From NCBI GenBank assembly GCA_035606355.1, contig DATNFO010000015.1:293718-357717 (forward strand): 64,000 nt of DNA, written 5' to 3'. This document shows, in pieces, positions 36,682-46,251 of the stretch. Below the pieces are notes generated by a model. It was not told the DNA's origin. It saw only the letters and a program-made list of their open reading frames with translations, and searched no databases. This DNA is from Sulfopaludibacter sp035606355 (lineage in GTDB: Bacteria > Acidobacteriota > Terriglobia > Bryobacterales > Bryobacteraceae). A program made the translations under genes and the position numbers. The number at the start of each line of letters is the position of its first letter. Position 1 is the first letter of the stretch.

Positions 36682-38769
36682 ATGCACATTCGGATAGCCC
36701 TACTCGTTCTGTGCTCGGGTCTTGTATTTGCCGCTTCACCCGCGCTCACCTACTCCACTTACCTGCGCGACAACTTTACGCCGAAAGGGATCGCGACCGA
36801 CGCCGCGGGCAACGTGTACATCGCCGGCGTCGTGACGGTCGATCCCCTCACGTTCCAAACTTCCGCCATGGTCGTGAAGCTTGATCCGGGCGGCACGAAT
36901 TATATATACGTGCGCATTCTCGGCGGCGCGGCAAACGATTCGGCAAGCTCCATTGCCGTGGATGCCGCCGGAAACGCCTATGTCGCCGGCGTGGCGCAAT
37001 CGCCCGATTTTCCGGTGACCTCGGGGGCGGCTTTGGCCACGACGCCATCGCCCGCCGCGGGCACGGAACGCTCCTGGGTGGCGAAGATCGATGCCGCCGG
37101 GCAGTTGGTGTATTCGACGCTGCTGGGCGGGTCCACGAACAGTTTCGCGCTGGCGGTGGCGGTGAATGCGTCCGGCCAGGCGCTGGTATCGGGGACCAGC
37201 GTCGCGGCCGGGTTCCCGTCGACGACCGGTGTATATAGCGTGCCCGATACAACATTCCAGCCTTACTTACTCGAGTTAGACGCTTCGGGAAAGAAGTTAC
37301 TCTTTTCGACAACCGGAATTGGCGGTAACTCACTCGCAGTGGATTCGGTTGGTAACATCTATGTTGCCGGCTCGACCGGGTCGCTGACTTACCCGACTAC
37401 TCCGGGGAGTTATCAGCCTGGGTTTCCCGCATTTCAAACCTGCATCGCCCCCTGCCACGGGACGTTTCAGGGGGCCAATCAATACGTGTCGAAGCTGGAC
37501 CCTACAGGCTCAAAGTTGATTTTTTCCACTGCCGTGTCGGGCAACAGTGGCACCGTCAACGGAGGCCTTGCGGTGGACAGCGCGGGCAACGTGTATCTGA
37601 CCGGTGTCGCCGGTGCAGGATATCCGTATACCGTTACGCCGCCCGATATTCCGCAGGCGCCCGCCCTTGTCAACCTGTCAACGCCGGCGCTGCCATTTCT
37701 GACTAAGTTGGATGCGGCGGGTCAGAAGCTGATTTACTCCGTCCCGGTAGGAGGTCTGGGAGTGCAGGTGGATGCAAAGGGCAACGCGTATGCCGGAGGG
37801 TACATCGGAACAATTTCACTATACGATGTAGCCGCGGCTCTGCCGGCATTGGCCGCGGTGCCGTCCGGATGCCTGCCCAACCCGACGGGCCCGGGGGCGT
37901 CCGCATACGTCTCCGAAGTGGATGCAGCGGGGAATCCGGCAGGCACGCAGTTTCTGGGCGGAGCGCGTACTACGCTGGCCGGTGCAGCGCTGGCAGGAAG
38001 CATGCTATGGACTGCCGGGGGAACGGCCGGGCCGAATTTCCCCCTCACATCGAACGGATCCAACTTCGACGTCTTCCGGCCAAATACGGCGCCGGGAGCC
38101 TTTGTGGGTGCGGTCGATTTTGGCGCGGCCCCGCCGCCTGGCGGGACGCCGCACGTGGTGTGCGTAGTGGATGCCGCGGATTTCTCGCCGGCCGGGCCCA
38201 TCGCTGCCAATCAACTGCTGACTATTTTCGGCAGCGGGTTGAACGGCGCCGCTGTCACTTTCGGCAATCAGCAGGCAACCGTCCTTTTTTCGTCGGCAAC
38301 CCAGATCAATGTCGCCGTGCCGCCGTTCCCGGGCCCGATGCAGGTTACGGTGGACGGTCACTCCTCCATGGGTCTGCAATTTGCCGTGGCGCAGGCGAAG
38401 CCGGCCGTGTTTATCACTCCGGGATTTTACATACCGAGCTTCGCGGAGTTTGCGGCGGTCGCGCGAAATGCCGATGGCTCGCTGAATTCGGCAAGTAATC
38501 CGGCGCAGCTTGGGTCGGTAATCTCGGTCTTCGTGAACGGACTTTCCAACCCTACTCAGAGGCCGCTCTTGTTTGCAGGCGGTGGCTGGAGCGTGGAAAG
38601 TTCGTCGCAGGACAGCCCTTATGTGCTGAAGGTCAATCTGCAGGCGCCTTCTTCCACCGAGAATATGGCATGCACGCCGACGTTGTGTACGGCGGGAGTT
38701 ACCTTATTCAATCTGGGATTAAGCAATGCGGTGCCTCAGCAATTCGGCGCCGTCGTTTACTTGCGGTAG
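36682..38769 (+). CDS. SBBP-repeat beta-propeller protein with TIGR03437 C-terminus
   Basis: 695 residues with a signal peptide (MHIRIALLVLCSGLVFA). Repeats of the SBBP type (GIATDAAGNVYIAGVV, SIAVDAAGNAYVAGVA, GLAVDSAGNVYLTGVAG) make a propeller to about residue 470. The end (about 495-695) is the TIGR03437 'Solibacter' domain (PIAANQLLTIFGSGLNG, ATQINVAVP, PSTENMACTP). It is probably secreted or surface-exposed. No ligand or enzyme residues can be named. The 167-nt gap to the divergent regulator gene is AT-richer and may hold promoters for both. Confidence 0.88.
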   Translation: MHIRIALLVLCSGLVFAASPALTYSTYLRDNFTPKGIATDAAGNVYIAGVVTVDPLTFQTSAMVVKLDPGGTNYIYVRILGGAANDSASSIAVDAAGNAYVAGVAQSPDFPVTSGAALATTPSPAAGTERSWVAKIDAAGQLVYSTLLGGSTNSFALAVAVNASGQALVSGTSVAAGFPSTTGVYSVPDTTFQPYLLELDASGKKLLFSTTGIGGNSLAVDSVGNIYVAGSTGSLTYPTTPGSYQPGFPAFQTCIAPCHGTFQGANQYVSKLDPTGSKLIFSTAVSGNSGTVNGGLAVDSAGNVYLTGVAGAGYPYTVTPPDIPQAPALVNLSTPALPFLTKLDAAGQKLIYSVPVGGLGVQVDAKGNAYAGGYIGTISLYDVAAALPALAAVPSGCLPNPTGPGASAYVSEVDAAGNPAGTQFLGGARTTLAGAALAGSMLWTAGGTAGPNFPLTSNGSNFDVFRPNTAPGAFVGAVDFGAAPPPGGTPHVVCVVDAADFSPAGPIAANQLLTIFGSGLNGAAVTFGNQQATVLFSSATQINVAVPPFPGPMQVTVDGHSSMGLQFAVAQAKPAVFITPGFYIPSFAEFAAVARNADGSLNSASNPAQLGSVISVFVNGLSNPTQRPLLFAGGGWSVESSSQDSPYVLKVNLQAPSSTENMACTPTLCTAGVTLFNLGLSNAVPQQFGAVVYLR

Positions 38770-38858
38770 TACGAAGGAACGCTTCACCGCAGGAGACGCC
38801 TAGAGCGCAGAGGGGTCGCAGAGGGAATCACGCCAGAGCGCTGAGCTAACCTGAGGGT

Positions 38859-39722
38859 GTGGATGCCGATCGCATCTTCATAGGACCTCACGGCCTGCGG
38901 GCGGGCTGGCGCTTCGCGCTGTTCGCGGTTGTCGTGCTTCTTTTGCTTGCGGCGCAGACCGCGCTCGTGCAGTATCGCCTTCTCACCATTTTGCCGGCCT
39001 ACGCTATCGACATGTTGAGGGAGGCCTTGGCGCTTGCGTGCGTGCTGGTGGGAATGTGGGTGATGTCGCGCGTGGAGAACCGCCCGGTTTCGGCGTTCGG
39101 ATTGTCGCCGGCCGATCGCGGACGGAACTTCGCGGCTGGCATCGGCAGCGGCTTCCTGACAATCAGCGCGCTCGTGGGCGGGCTGGTCGCGATTCGATCT
39201 TATTCGTTTGGCGCGCCTGGGCTGCACGGGGTGGACATACTCGCTTGGGGCGCGTTCCTCGCCGTCGATTTTCTGCTTGTCGGATTGTTCGAAGAGCTGT
39301 TCATGCGCGGATACCCCCTGTACTCGGTTGGCCAGGGAATCGGATTCTGGCCCGCGGCGGTGATCTTTGCCGTCCTGTTCGGGCTCGGCCATATCGGCAA
39401 TCGCGGGGAAGAAATTATGGGTGTCGTGAACGCCATGCTCGCCGGGCTCGTGTTCGCGTACACGCTGAGATGGAGCGGATCGTTATGGTGGGCCATCGGG
39501 TGCCACGCGAGCTGGGATTGGGGCGAGAGTTTCTTCTACGGTGTGGCGGATAGCGGCGGCACGTCGTCGCATCACTGGCTCACGGGACACCCGCACGGAG
39601 CGGCATGGCTCTCGGGCGGCAGCGTGGGGCCCGAGGGAAGCTTGCTGGCCATTCCAGCGATCCTGCTGTGGGCTGTGCTGGTGCGGGCGACGGCAAAAGA
39701 ACGCAAGGCAACTCCGGCGTAG
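38859..39722 (+). CDS. CPBP-family intramembrane metalloprotease
   Basis: 287 residues, about eight TM helices. The motifs are EELFMR in GLFEELFMRGYPL (motif 1), FGLGHIGN (motif 2) and GCHASWDW (motif 3), the Glu/Glu/Arg and His set of the CAAX-protease/bacteriocin-processing family (Abi). It cleaves substrates within the membrane; roles range from peptide maturation to immunity. The start is taken as GTG at 38859, with GAGGG almost touching it, so the true start is uncertain. The TAG stop (39720-39722) overlaps a palindromic repeat. Confidence 0.82.
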   Translation: MDADRIFIGPHGLRAGWRFALFAVVVLLLLAAQTALVQYRLLTILPAYAIDMLREALALACVLVGMWVMSRVENRPVSAFGLSPADRGRNFAAGIGSGFLTISALVGGLVAIRSYSFGAPGLHGVDILAWGAFLAVDFLLVGLFEELFMRGYPLYSVGQGIGFWPAAVIFAVLFGLGHIGNRGEEIMGVVNAMLAGLVFAYTLRWSGSLWWAIGCHASWDWGESFFYGVADSGGTSSHHWLTGHPHGAAWLSGGSVGPEGSLLAIPAILLWAVLVRATAKERKATPA

Positions 39723-39750
39723 CGGCCGGTCTCCTCCAGGCCGGTTGCAG
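39720..39750 (+). repeat. Short single palindromic repeat after the CPBP gene
   Basis: TAGCGGCCGGTCTCC, then TCCAGGCCGGTTGCAG: one hairpin unit of the family with a 3-nt loop insertion. Its first three bases are the stop codon. Confidence 0.7.
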
Positions 39751-39810
39751 TAACGGAGCTCGCCCAGCGGTGCACACGCGGCACCATAGGAGCGCGTCTT
39801 CGATGTGGCC

Positions 39811-40836
39811 TTATCCTCTACCGAACGCCGCCAACTCCTCTACCTTCTTCCATGCCGCGCCGTTGTCGATCGAAACAGTCGCGATTGCCATGCCCTCCAG
39901 GAACGTGGCAACCCGGCCGGCTGCGACTAGCGCGGCAGCGGAGTTCACCAGCACGATGTCGCGAGGCGGACCTGGCTCGCCTCCTAGTACGGCTTTCGCG
40001 ATTTCGCAATTCCGGTCTTTTGCTCCGCCCTGGAGCTGTTCCAACGTCGCCTGTTTAATCGCGAAATCGGCAGGCTCCACCGTGCGGCGCTCTACCTGGC
40101 CGTCGCGAACTTCGAAGACAGTGGTCGGTCCGGTGGTGGTGATTTCGTCCAACCCGTCCGACCCGTGCACCACAAAGCCGTGACGCAGGCCGAGCGCTGC
40201 CAGTGCGCCCGCCATCAACTCCGCGGCGTGCTCACTCGGAGCGCCGGCGAGTTGCGCATCGGCTCCCGCTGGATTGGTCAACGGACCCAGCAGGTTGAAG
40301 ACGGTGCGCAAGCGCAGGTCCGTGCGCACGGGATGCGCGTGCTTCATCGCGGTGTGAATGGCCGGAGCGAACAGGAACCCTATGCCGATTTCGCGGATGG
40401 CGCGCGCGGCGGCTTCCGGAGCGGGCGCGATCTCGATACCAAGCGATTCCAGCAGGTCCGCGGAACCGCAACCCGGAGCGCTGGACGCGGCGCGATTTCC
40501 GTGCTTGGCAACGTGCACGCCGGCGCCGGCAACCACGAACGCGCTCACGGTAGAGATGTTGAACGTGCCCGCAGCATCGCCGCCGGTGCCGCACGTATCG
40601 ATGAGCGGGGCGCCGGGCGTTTGGGCATCGATTTGAACGGCCATTGATCGCATCGCCCGCGCGAATCCCACCAACTCCTCGACGGTCTCGCCCTTGGTTT
40701 TCAGCCCCATTAAGAAGGCGGCGATCTGCGGTTGGCTGGCCTCGCCGGAAAGGATGGCGTACATGGCCTGTTCAGCGGCTTCCGAACCCAGGTTTTCGCG
40801 AGCCGCCAAGCGTTCCAGGTAAGGCAAAATGGACAT
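39811..40836 (-). CDS. trpD: Anthranilate phosphoribosyltransferase
   Basis: 341 residues from the ATG at 40834-40836 (MSILPYLERL). It joins anthranilate and PRPP in tryptophan synthesis. CGTGGD binds PRPP phosphates; NIST, KHGNRAASS and the GFLFAPAIHTAMKHAHPVR loop are diagnostic of TrpD, as is the DGLDE metal site. Other trp genes are not adjacent. It is divergent from sucC across only 41 nt, so the two share a very compact regulatory region. Confidence 0.93.
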   Translation of the reverse strand: MSILPYLERLAARENLGSEAAEQAMYAILSGEASQPQIAAFLMGLKTKGETVEELVGFARAMRSMAVQIDAQTPGAPLIDTCGTGGDAAGTFNISTVSAFVVAGAGVHVAKHGNRAASSAPGCGSADLLESLGIEIAPAPEAAARAIREIGIGFLFAPAIHTAMKHAHPVRTDLRLRTVFNLLGPLTNPAGADAQLAGAPSEHAAELMAGALAALGLRHGFVVHGSDGLDEITTTGPTTVFEVRDGQVERRTVEPADFAIKQATLEQLQGGAKDRNCEIAKAVLGGEPGPPRDIVLVNSAAALVAAGRVATFLEGMAIATVSIDNGAAWKKVEELAAFGRG

Positions 40837-40877
40837 GATATATTTGAGTCTGCCATACAATACAGGCGCAATTTCTC

Positions 40878-42038
40878 ATGAAAATACACGAGTATCAGGG
40901 TAAGGCCATCCTGGCCCAGCACAAAGTTCCGGTGCCGCGCGGGAAGATGGCACTCAATGTAAACGATGCGGAAGCCGCGGCGAAAGAGTTGGGCGGCAGC
41001 GTTGTCGTGAAGTCGCAGATTCACGCCGGGGGCCGCGGCAAGGGTGGCGGCGTGAAGGTCGCCAAAGATGCCGCCGAAGCGCGTGCTATCGCGGAAAAGA
41101 TGCTCGGGATGACGTTGGTGACGCACCAGACCGGTCCGGAAGGGCGCGTCGTGCAGCGACTGCTCATCGAAGAGACGCTGCCCATCGAGCGGGAACTGTA
41201 CCTCGGCATCGTTCTGGACCGCGTGCAGGGCAAGCCCGTATTCATGGCGTCAAAGGCGGGCGGCATGGAGATCGAAGAGGTGGCCGCGAAGACGCCGGAG
41301 CTGATCCTCAAAGAGACGCTGCAGCCCGGAGTCGGCCTGGACCCGTATCAGGCCCGCAAGCTGGCCTTCGGCATGGGCATTCCGGCGGCGAGCGTGAATG
41401 GCGCGGTGGCCGCGATGATCGCGCTGGCGCGTGCCTATGTGGTGATGGATATGTCGCTGGCCGAGATCAATCCGTTCATTCTGACGAAGGACGGCAAGGT
41501 GTACGCGCTGGACGCCAAGATCAATTTCGACGACAACGCGCTGTTCCGTCACAAGGAACTGGCCGAATTGCGCGACACCAACGAAGAAGATCCGCTGGAA
41601 GTGGAAGCTTCGAAGTACGGCCTGAACTACATCAAGCTGGATGGGACGGTCGGCTGCATGGTGAACGGCGCGGGTCTCGCGATGGCGACCATGGACATTA
41701 TTAAATACGCGGGAGGGAGTCCGGCGAACTTCCTGGATGTCGGCGGCGGCGCCAACGCGGAACAGGTGAAGAACGCGTTCCGTATTCTGCTGAGCGATAA
41801 GAGCGTCCACGCCGTGCTGATCAACATCTTCGGCGGCATTCTGCGCTGCGACACGTTGGCGAACGGAGTAGTAGCGGCGGCGCGCGATTTGAATATTCAA
41901 GTGCCCATCGTGGTCCGCATGGAAGGCACAAACGTGGAGCAAGGCCGGCAGATTCTGGTGGAGTCGGGCCTGAACTTCACGGTGGGAGCGGATATGCGGG
42001 ACGCTGCGGAGAAGGTGGTTAAGCTGGCGGCGGCTTAG
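40878..42038 (+). CDS. sucC: Succinyl-CoA ligase, beta subunit
   Basis: 386 residues. The ATP-grasp N-domain starts MKIHEYQGKAILAQHKVPVPRG and contains VVKSQIHAGGRGKGGGVKVA. The CoA-ligase C-domain has GAGLAMATMDIIKYAGGSPANFLDVGGGA and INIFGGILRCD. It pairs with SucD to interconvert succinyl-CoA and succinate with ATP formation in the TCA cycle. sucD does not follow: the next gene is on the other strand. The alpha subunit must be encoded elsewhere. A stem-loop between the converging genes closes the transcript. Confidence 0.95.
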   Translation: MKIHEYQGKAILAQHKVPVPRGKMALNVNDAEAAAKELGGSVVVKSQIHAGGRGKGGGVKVAKDAAEARAIAEKMLGMTLVTHQTGPEGRVVQRLLIEETLPIERELYLGIVLDRVQGKPVFMASKAGGMEIEEVAAKTPELILKETLQPGVGLDPYQARKLAFGMGIPAASVNGAVAAMIALARAYVVMDMSLAEINPFILTKDGKVYALDAKINFDDNALFRHKELAELRDTNEEDPLEVEASKYGLNYIKLDGTVGCMVNGAGLAMATMDIIKYAGGSPANFLDVGGGANAEQVKNAFRILLSDKSVHAVLINIFGGILRCDTLANGVVAAARDLNIQVPIVVRMEGTNVEQGRQILVESGLNFTVGADMRDAAEKVVKLAAA

Positions 42039-42165
42039 TGCGTGGGTAGGGGAATTGCTTCTTAACCACAGAGGTTGGAAGAAAAACTAAGAGAACACGG
42101 AGAAGACAAGACTACCATCTGAGGCGCTGAGATTTTCGTGAGGGCCTCGCCGGTTTGAAAAAGTT

Positions 42166-42199
42166 GAGGGCACAGAGAATTGATTTTCTCTGTGCCCTC
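42166..42199. terminator. Perfect 14-bp hairpin between converging genes
   Basis: Arms GAGGGCACAGAGAA (42166-42179) and its exact complement (42186-42199) around a TTGATT loop. It lies within a larger inverted repeat whose outer ends are AACCACAGAG (42064-42073) and CTCTGTGGTT (42218-42227). It is probably a bidirectional terminator, although the T-tracts are poor and the sequence may also be a mobile palindrome. Confidence 0.6.
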
Positions 42200-42245
42200 T
42201 TGTTGTTGGCTCTGCGTCTCTGTGGTTCAGAAGCGCCGCTTGTCT

Positions 42246-45200
42246 TTACTTCACCTGTACGGTGACGCCTGTCTGCGTCTGGTTCCCACCGATGTTGATC
42301 ACGATCGGTTGCGGACCGGCTGGTACTCCTGCCGGGACAACCACGTCGACCTGTAGGACGCCGCTGACGTCTCCGGGGGCTTCACCCGCGAAGGTTACCT
42401 GCGCCGCCACTCCACCGATGGTTGCTGTCACGGGCAGCAGCGGTGTGGGAATCTGGCTGATCGTGCAGACCTGGCCCGTCGGGCAGATCACCGTTCCGGT
42501 CACACCAGCGGGACTGATCTGGCCTTCACCGGTCCCGAAGACCTGAACCACGCGGCCGGCCGACTCTCCATTGTTCGGTCCGTTGATGGAATTGTCCTGA
42601 TTGAGAATCGATCCGGGTCCGCTACCTTGCGAATTCTGCGTGAAAATACCCGGCACCGCCGGGACCACAGTGTAAGTCAGGCTGTTAGACGTGAGCCCCT
42701 GGAACTTCACCGTGATATTCGTGGTCGGCCGTCCGGCTACGTCGTACGGCACAAACACGGCCGTCTGGGTAGCGGAGGCGTAGTAGATGGGAGCGGGCGT
42801 GGCGTCGAAGAACACCTGCGTCCCGGCCACCAGCGTGGAGAGCGAGTTGTTCGACACCGTTCCGAAGACGGGCGCTCCGGCCGGTCCGACGCCTGTGCCG
42901 CCGATGATGATCAGCTCACCGGGCGAAATCGCGTTCGAGATGTAGCTGGCCGCATTGGCAACCTTCAGGAATACGGGAGCCGGAATCGCCACTACCGAAA
43001 GGTTCACCGGAATCGTAATCGGCTGCGCGGCGTTCGGCGATGCGATCGTGATCGCGCCGGTGCAGTTCTGCGCGGTAGTCAGACTCGCGGTGTTCACGGA
43101 CACTGTCACGACGGTGGGGCTCGCGGTGGCCGTCCCGCTGGTAGGAGTCACCGTGAGCCAGCCGTTGCCACAACTGGTGGTTGAGGCGGTGGCGGTGAAC
43201 GGCGCGCTGCCGCTGGAAGTGAGTGAGAGCCCCTGAGTCGCCGGAGCGCTGGCGCCGATCACGTAGTTGAACGTGAGCGCACCCGCCGGTGTCACCGAGA
43301 GAGTTTGTGGCGCCACGACATTGAGCGTGACGGAAACCGAGATCGGGCTGCCGGTCGCATTTGGCGAGGCGATGGTCACCGTTCCGGTATACGATCCGAC
43401 AGCGAGAGTGCCGGCGTTCGCCGAAACCGTAACGCTACCCGGAGTGGTTCCGGTAGCGGGCGTGGCCGTCAGCCACGTGCCGCTGTTGTTGGCTGTTGCG
43501 GTGACCGTAAAGTTCACCGGCGCCGGCGTACTGGTCAAACTGATCGTCTGCGATTGCGGCGCGGGTCCGCCGGCCGTCTGCGTGAAGGTCAGTGTGGTGG
43601 GAGTGGCGGCGATGGTTCCCGCCGCTACCGTAAAGGTCACCGGAAGAGTGACGGTCGCGGCGTTCGATGAGGTGAACGTGACCTGTCCCGTGTACGTGCC
43701 GGGAAGAAGAGTTCCAGCAGCGGCGCTGACGGTAACACTGCTGCCCGTCGCTCCGCTGGCCGGGGTCACCGTGAGCCAGTTGACCGAGGTGCCGCTGTTT
43801 TCCGAAGCGACCGCGCTGAAGTTCAGCGCCGTGCCTGTGCTGCTGGTCACCTGAACCGTTTGCGAGGCCGGCGCGGAGCCACCCGCAACCTGGCTAAACG
43901 TCAGCGAAGTCGGGCTGAGCACCAGATTGCCCGCCGTCACCTGGAATGTGACGGGGATGGTCAGCGGATTGGCCGCCGTTGCGTCCGGGACCGTGGTGCC
44001 GCCAGGACCGCTAGCGACGATCGACACCGTTCCCGTATACGTGCCGGGCGAAAGCAGGCCCGGCAACACAGAGATGGTCACCACGTTCGCGCCGTTCGCC
44101 GTGCTGCCGCTCTGCGGAGCTACGAAGAGCCAGTTGTTTCCACCGTTGGCGGTGGTGAAGGTCACGTTGTAAGTGAGAGCCGTGCCGGGCGCCGAGCTCA
44201 GCAGTGTGATGTTCTGCGCCGCGGGCGCATTGCCGTTGACCTGTGCCGTGAACGTAGGAGGCGCCGGCGGATTGCCCGGCAGCACCGGAACAAGCAGCGG
44301 GTTGTTGCTGACATAGAACGTCACCGGAATGGTCAGCGGGCTATTGATGGCCGCGTTGCCGGTTGCCGGATTCGTAGCTGTCACCGTGATCTGGCCCGTG
44401 TACGTGCCGGCCGTCAATCCCGCGGGGTTCACCGAGACGGTGTTGCCGCTGAGCGTCAGCCATCCGCTGCCTCCGTTATTCGTAGTGGCCGCGGTGGAGA
44501 AGTTGAGAGTCGCGCCGTTGCTGCTGGCGAGCGTCAGGGTCTGCGAAAGCTGCGAGGCAGCCACCGCGCTCTGGCCGATCTGAAATTCAAATGTCAACGC
44601 GGGGTTGTTCGGCACGATGCTCGGGTCATTCGCTACCGTGAGGTTCACGGTGATGGTCTGCGGAGCGTTCCCTGCCCCGTTGCCCGTAATCGTGACTGTG
44701 CCGGTGTACTTGCCGGGAGCGAGACCGGCGCCGTTCACCGCGATGCTCAACGGCATTCCGGTAGTGAGTTGCGAACTCGTCACACCGCTCGGCGGATTCA
44801 CCGTCAGCCAGCTCTGGGCGCTGCTGGAGACTGCAACGGTAATCGGCATCTGACCCGTGGTTGCGTTCGCCGCGACGGCAGTGGAGATCGCCGTGACGGT
44901 CTGCGCAGGGGGAGCCGTGCTGTTGAGCTCATAGGTGAAATTCAGCGCCGAAACGGGCACGCTCAACAGCGGCTGATTCGAAACCAGCAGGTTCACCGGA
45001 ACGGTTTGCTGTGTCTGCGCGGTGCCCGAAGTGAAGACGGTGATGGAGCCCGTCCACGTGCCCGCCGGCAGGTTCGCCGTCGTGTCATAAGTAACGGTGA
45101 CCGTAGTGCTGCCGTTCGCCGGGATCACTCCACTGCTCGGATTGACTACGATCCAGTTGCGGCCGGCGGGATTGTTCGCCACCGTTGCCGCGATGCTGAA

Positions 45201-46034
45201 ATTCACAGGCTGCGCGGAGTTCGTGCTGAGCGTGATGCTCTGCTGCACCTGGTTGTTCGCGCCGCCGATCTGAAAGTTCAATTGGACGCCCGATGCGCCC
45301 ACCGTCACGGTGGGCGCAGCCGCAACCGTCAACGTGACGGGGACCGTCACCGGCGTGTTGTTCGCGGTGCCGGTTGGCGTGATGGTGACCGTGCCCTTGT
45401 AAGTGCCGGCTGCGAGAGTCGGCGTAATCGTCGGATCGAGGAGAGCCGTCACGGCGCCGGGCGATGCTCCGGACGCGGGGGCGACCTGCAGCCAGTTGAC
45501 GCCACTCGCGGTTGACGCGGACGCGGTGTAGTTCGTGGGAACGCCGGTCAGCGTGATGCTCTGGCCATTCGGCACGGTTCCACCGATTTGATAGGAAAAG
45601 CTAAGGGAGGACGGGCTCACACCAATCGCGCTCACGGTGAACGTGACACTGATGGTTACCGTGTTGCCGCCGGCAGGCGTACTGATGACCACCTGGCCGG
45701 TATAATTGCCGGCCGAAAGACCCGTCGGGTCGGCAGTGATGGTCAAGGCTTGAGGAGTGGTTCCGGTTGTCCCGGGCGCCGGCGTCGGATTGCTGGAGTC
45801 GCTCACTTTGAGCCACTGCGTGCCGGGTGCGGTCTGTTCGCTCGTCGACGCGATAAAGAAGATTGCCGTTCCGTTCGACGAGCTGATGTTCACGCTCTGC
45901 TGACTGGGCTGTCCCGCTGCCTGCGCGGAGAACGTGAGAGACGTCTGGTCGGACGCGAGCGTCTGAGCTTGTAAGCCGGCCGCAGCCAGCCCAAGCGCTA
46001 TGACAATGAATACAAAATTAAGTTTTTTCAACAT
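42246..46034 (-). CDS. Giant secreted BACON-repeat protein with TIGR03437 C-terminus
   Basis: 1262 residues from the ATG at 46032-46034, chosen for its GGAG ribosome site and the signal peptide it opens (MLKKLNFVFIVIALGLAAAGLQAQ). I count nine BACON-like Ig modules of 85-110 residues, each with a (S/A)LxF...G....Q motif and a W(L/I)xVxPxSG motif (NWLQVAPASG, SWLTVNPPSG, NWLTVTPASG). The last about 230 residues form the TIGR03437 domain (ISPGELIIIGGTGVGP...GPGSILNQDNSINGPNNG). It is Thr/Ser/Gly-rich, almost without Cys and Lys. It is likely a surface adhesin or polysaccharide-binding protein. Confidence 0.88.
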   Translation of the reverse strand: MLKKLNFVFIVIALGLAAAGLQAQTLASDQTSLTFSAQAAGQPSQQSVNISSSNGTAIFFIASTSEQTAPGTQWLKVSDSSNPTPAPGTTGTTPQALTITADPTGLSAGNYTGQVVISTPAGGNTVTISVTFTVSAIGVSPSSLSFSYQIGGTVPNGQSITLTGVPTNYTASASTASGVNWLQVAPASGASPGAVTALLDPTITPTLAAGTYKGTVTITPTGTANNTPVTVPVTLTVAAAPTVTVGASGVQLNFQIGGANNQVQQSITLSTNSAQPVNFSIAATVANNPAGRNWIVVNPSSGVIPANGSTTVTVTYDTTANLPAGTWTGSITVFTSGTAQTQQTVPVNLLVSNQPLLSVPVSALNFTYELNSTAPPAQTVTAISTAVAANATTGQMPITVAVSSSAQSWLTVNPPSGVTSSQLTTGMPLSIAVNGAGLAPGKYTGTVTITGNGAGNAPQTITVNLTVANDPSIVPNNPALTFEFQIGQSAVAASQLSQTLTLASSNGATLNFSTAATTNNGGSGWLTLSGNTVSVNPAGLTAGTYTGQITVTATNPATGNAAINSPLTIPVTFYVSNNPLLVPVLPGNPPAPPTFTAQVNGNAPAAQNITLLSSAPGTALTYNVTFTTANGGNNWLFVAPQSGSTANGANVVTISVLPGLLSPGTYTGTVSIVASGPGGTTVPDATAANPLTIPVTFQVTAGNLVLSPTSLTFSQVAGGSAPASQTVQVTSSTGTALNFSAVASENSGTSVNWLTVTPASGATGSSVTVSAAAGTLLPGTYTGQVTFTSSNAATVTLPVTFTVAAGTIAATPTTLTFTQTAGGPAPQSQTISLTSTPAPVNFTVTATANNSGTWLTATPATGTTPGSVTVSANAGTLAVGSYTGTVTIASPNATGSPISVSVTLNVVAPQTLSVTPAGALTFNYVIGASAPATQGLSLTSSGSAPFTATASTTSCGNGWLTVTPTSGTATASPTVVTVSVNTASLTTAQNCTGAITIASPNAAQPITIPVNLSVVAIPAPVFLKVANAASYISNAISPGELIIIGGTGVGPAGAPVFGTVSNNSLSTLVAGTQVFFDATPAPIYYASATQTAVFVPYDVAGRPTTNITVKFQGLTSNSLTYTVVPAVPGIFTQNSQGSGPGSILNQDNSINGPNNGESAGRVVQVFGTGEGQISPAGVTGTVICPTGQVCTISQIPTPLLPVTATIGGVAAQVTFAGEAPGDVSGVLQVDVVVPAGVPAGPQPIVINIGGNQTQTGVTVQVK

Positions 46035-46121
46035 GCAAGCTCCAGAGGCACACCCGGAGGGGACACGCCTCAGTGTCTCCTTCATTGCACGGGTGGTGCC
46101 ATGCGATTTTAGCCCAAAAAC

Positions 46122-46150
46122 ATAATCCACCACATTTGTTTTATATACAA
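46122..46150 (-). promoter_or_regulatory. Putative sigma-70 promoter of the BACON gene
   Basis: On the minus strand, TTGTAT and GATTAT are separated by exactly 17 nt, in the only AT-rich part of the 217-nt gap. This would leave a leader of about 80 nt. Nothing else was recognised in 46035-46251. Confidence 0.4.
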
Positions 46151-46251
46151 GAGAAATCGCGACTTACAGGGAAATGGGAGTCACCGGACCGGATTGCGGA
46201 AAGGCGGGGGTTCGGAGCACCGCGACACACCTCCTGTAGCGGGGGGCCACG

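Noticed and set aside
43860..45515. 551-residue plus-strand frame
   Set aside because: Antisense to the BACON protein; consists of RHR/GDR-rich shadow sequence.
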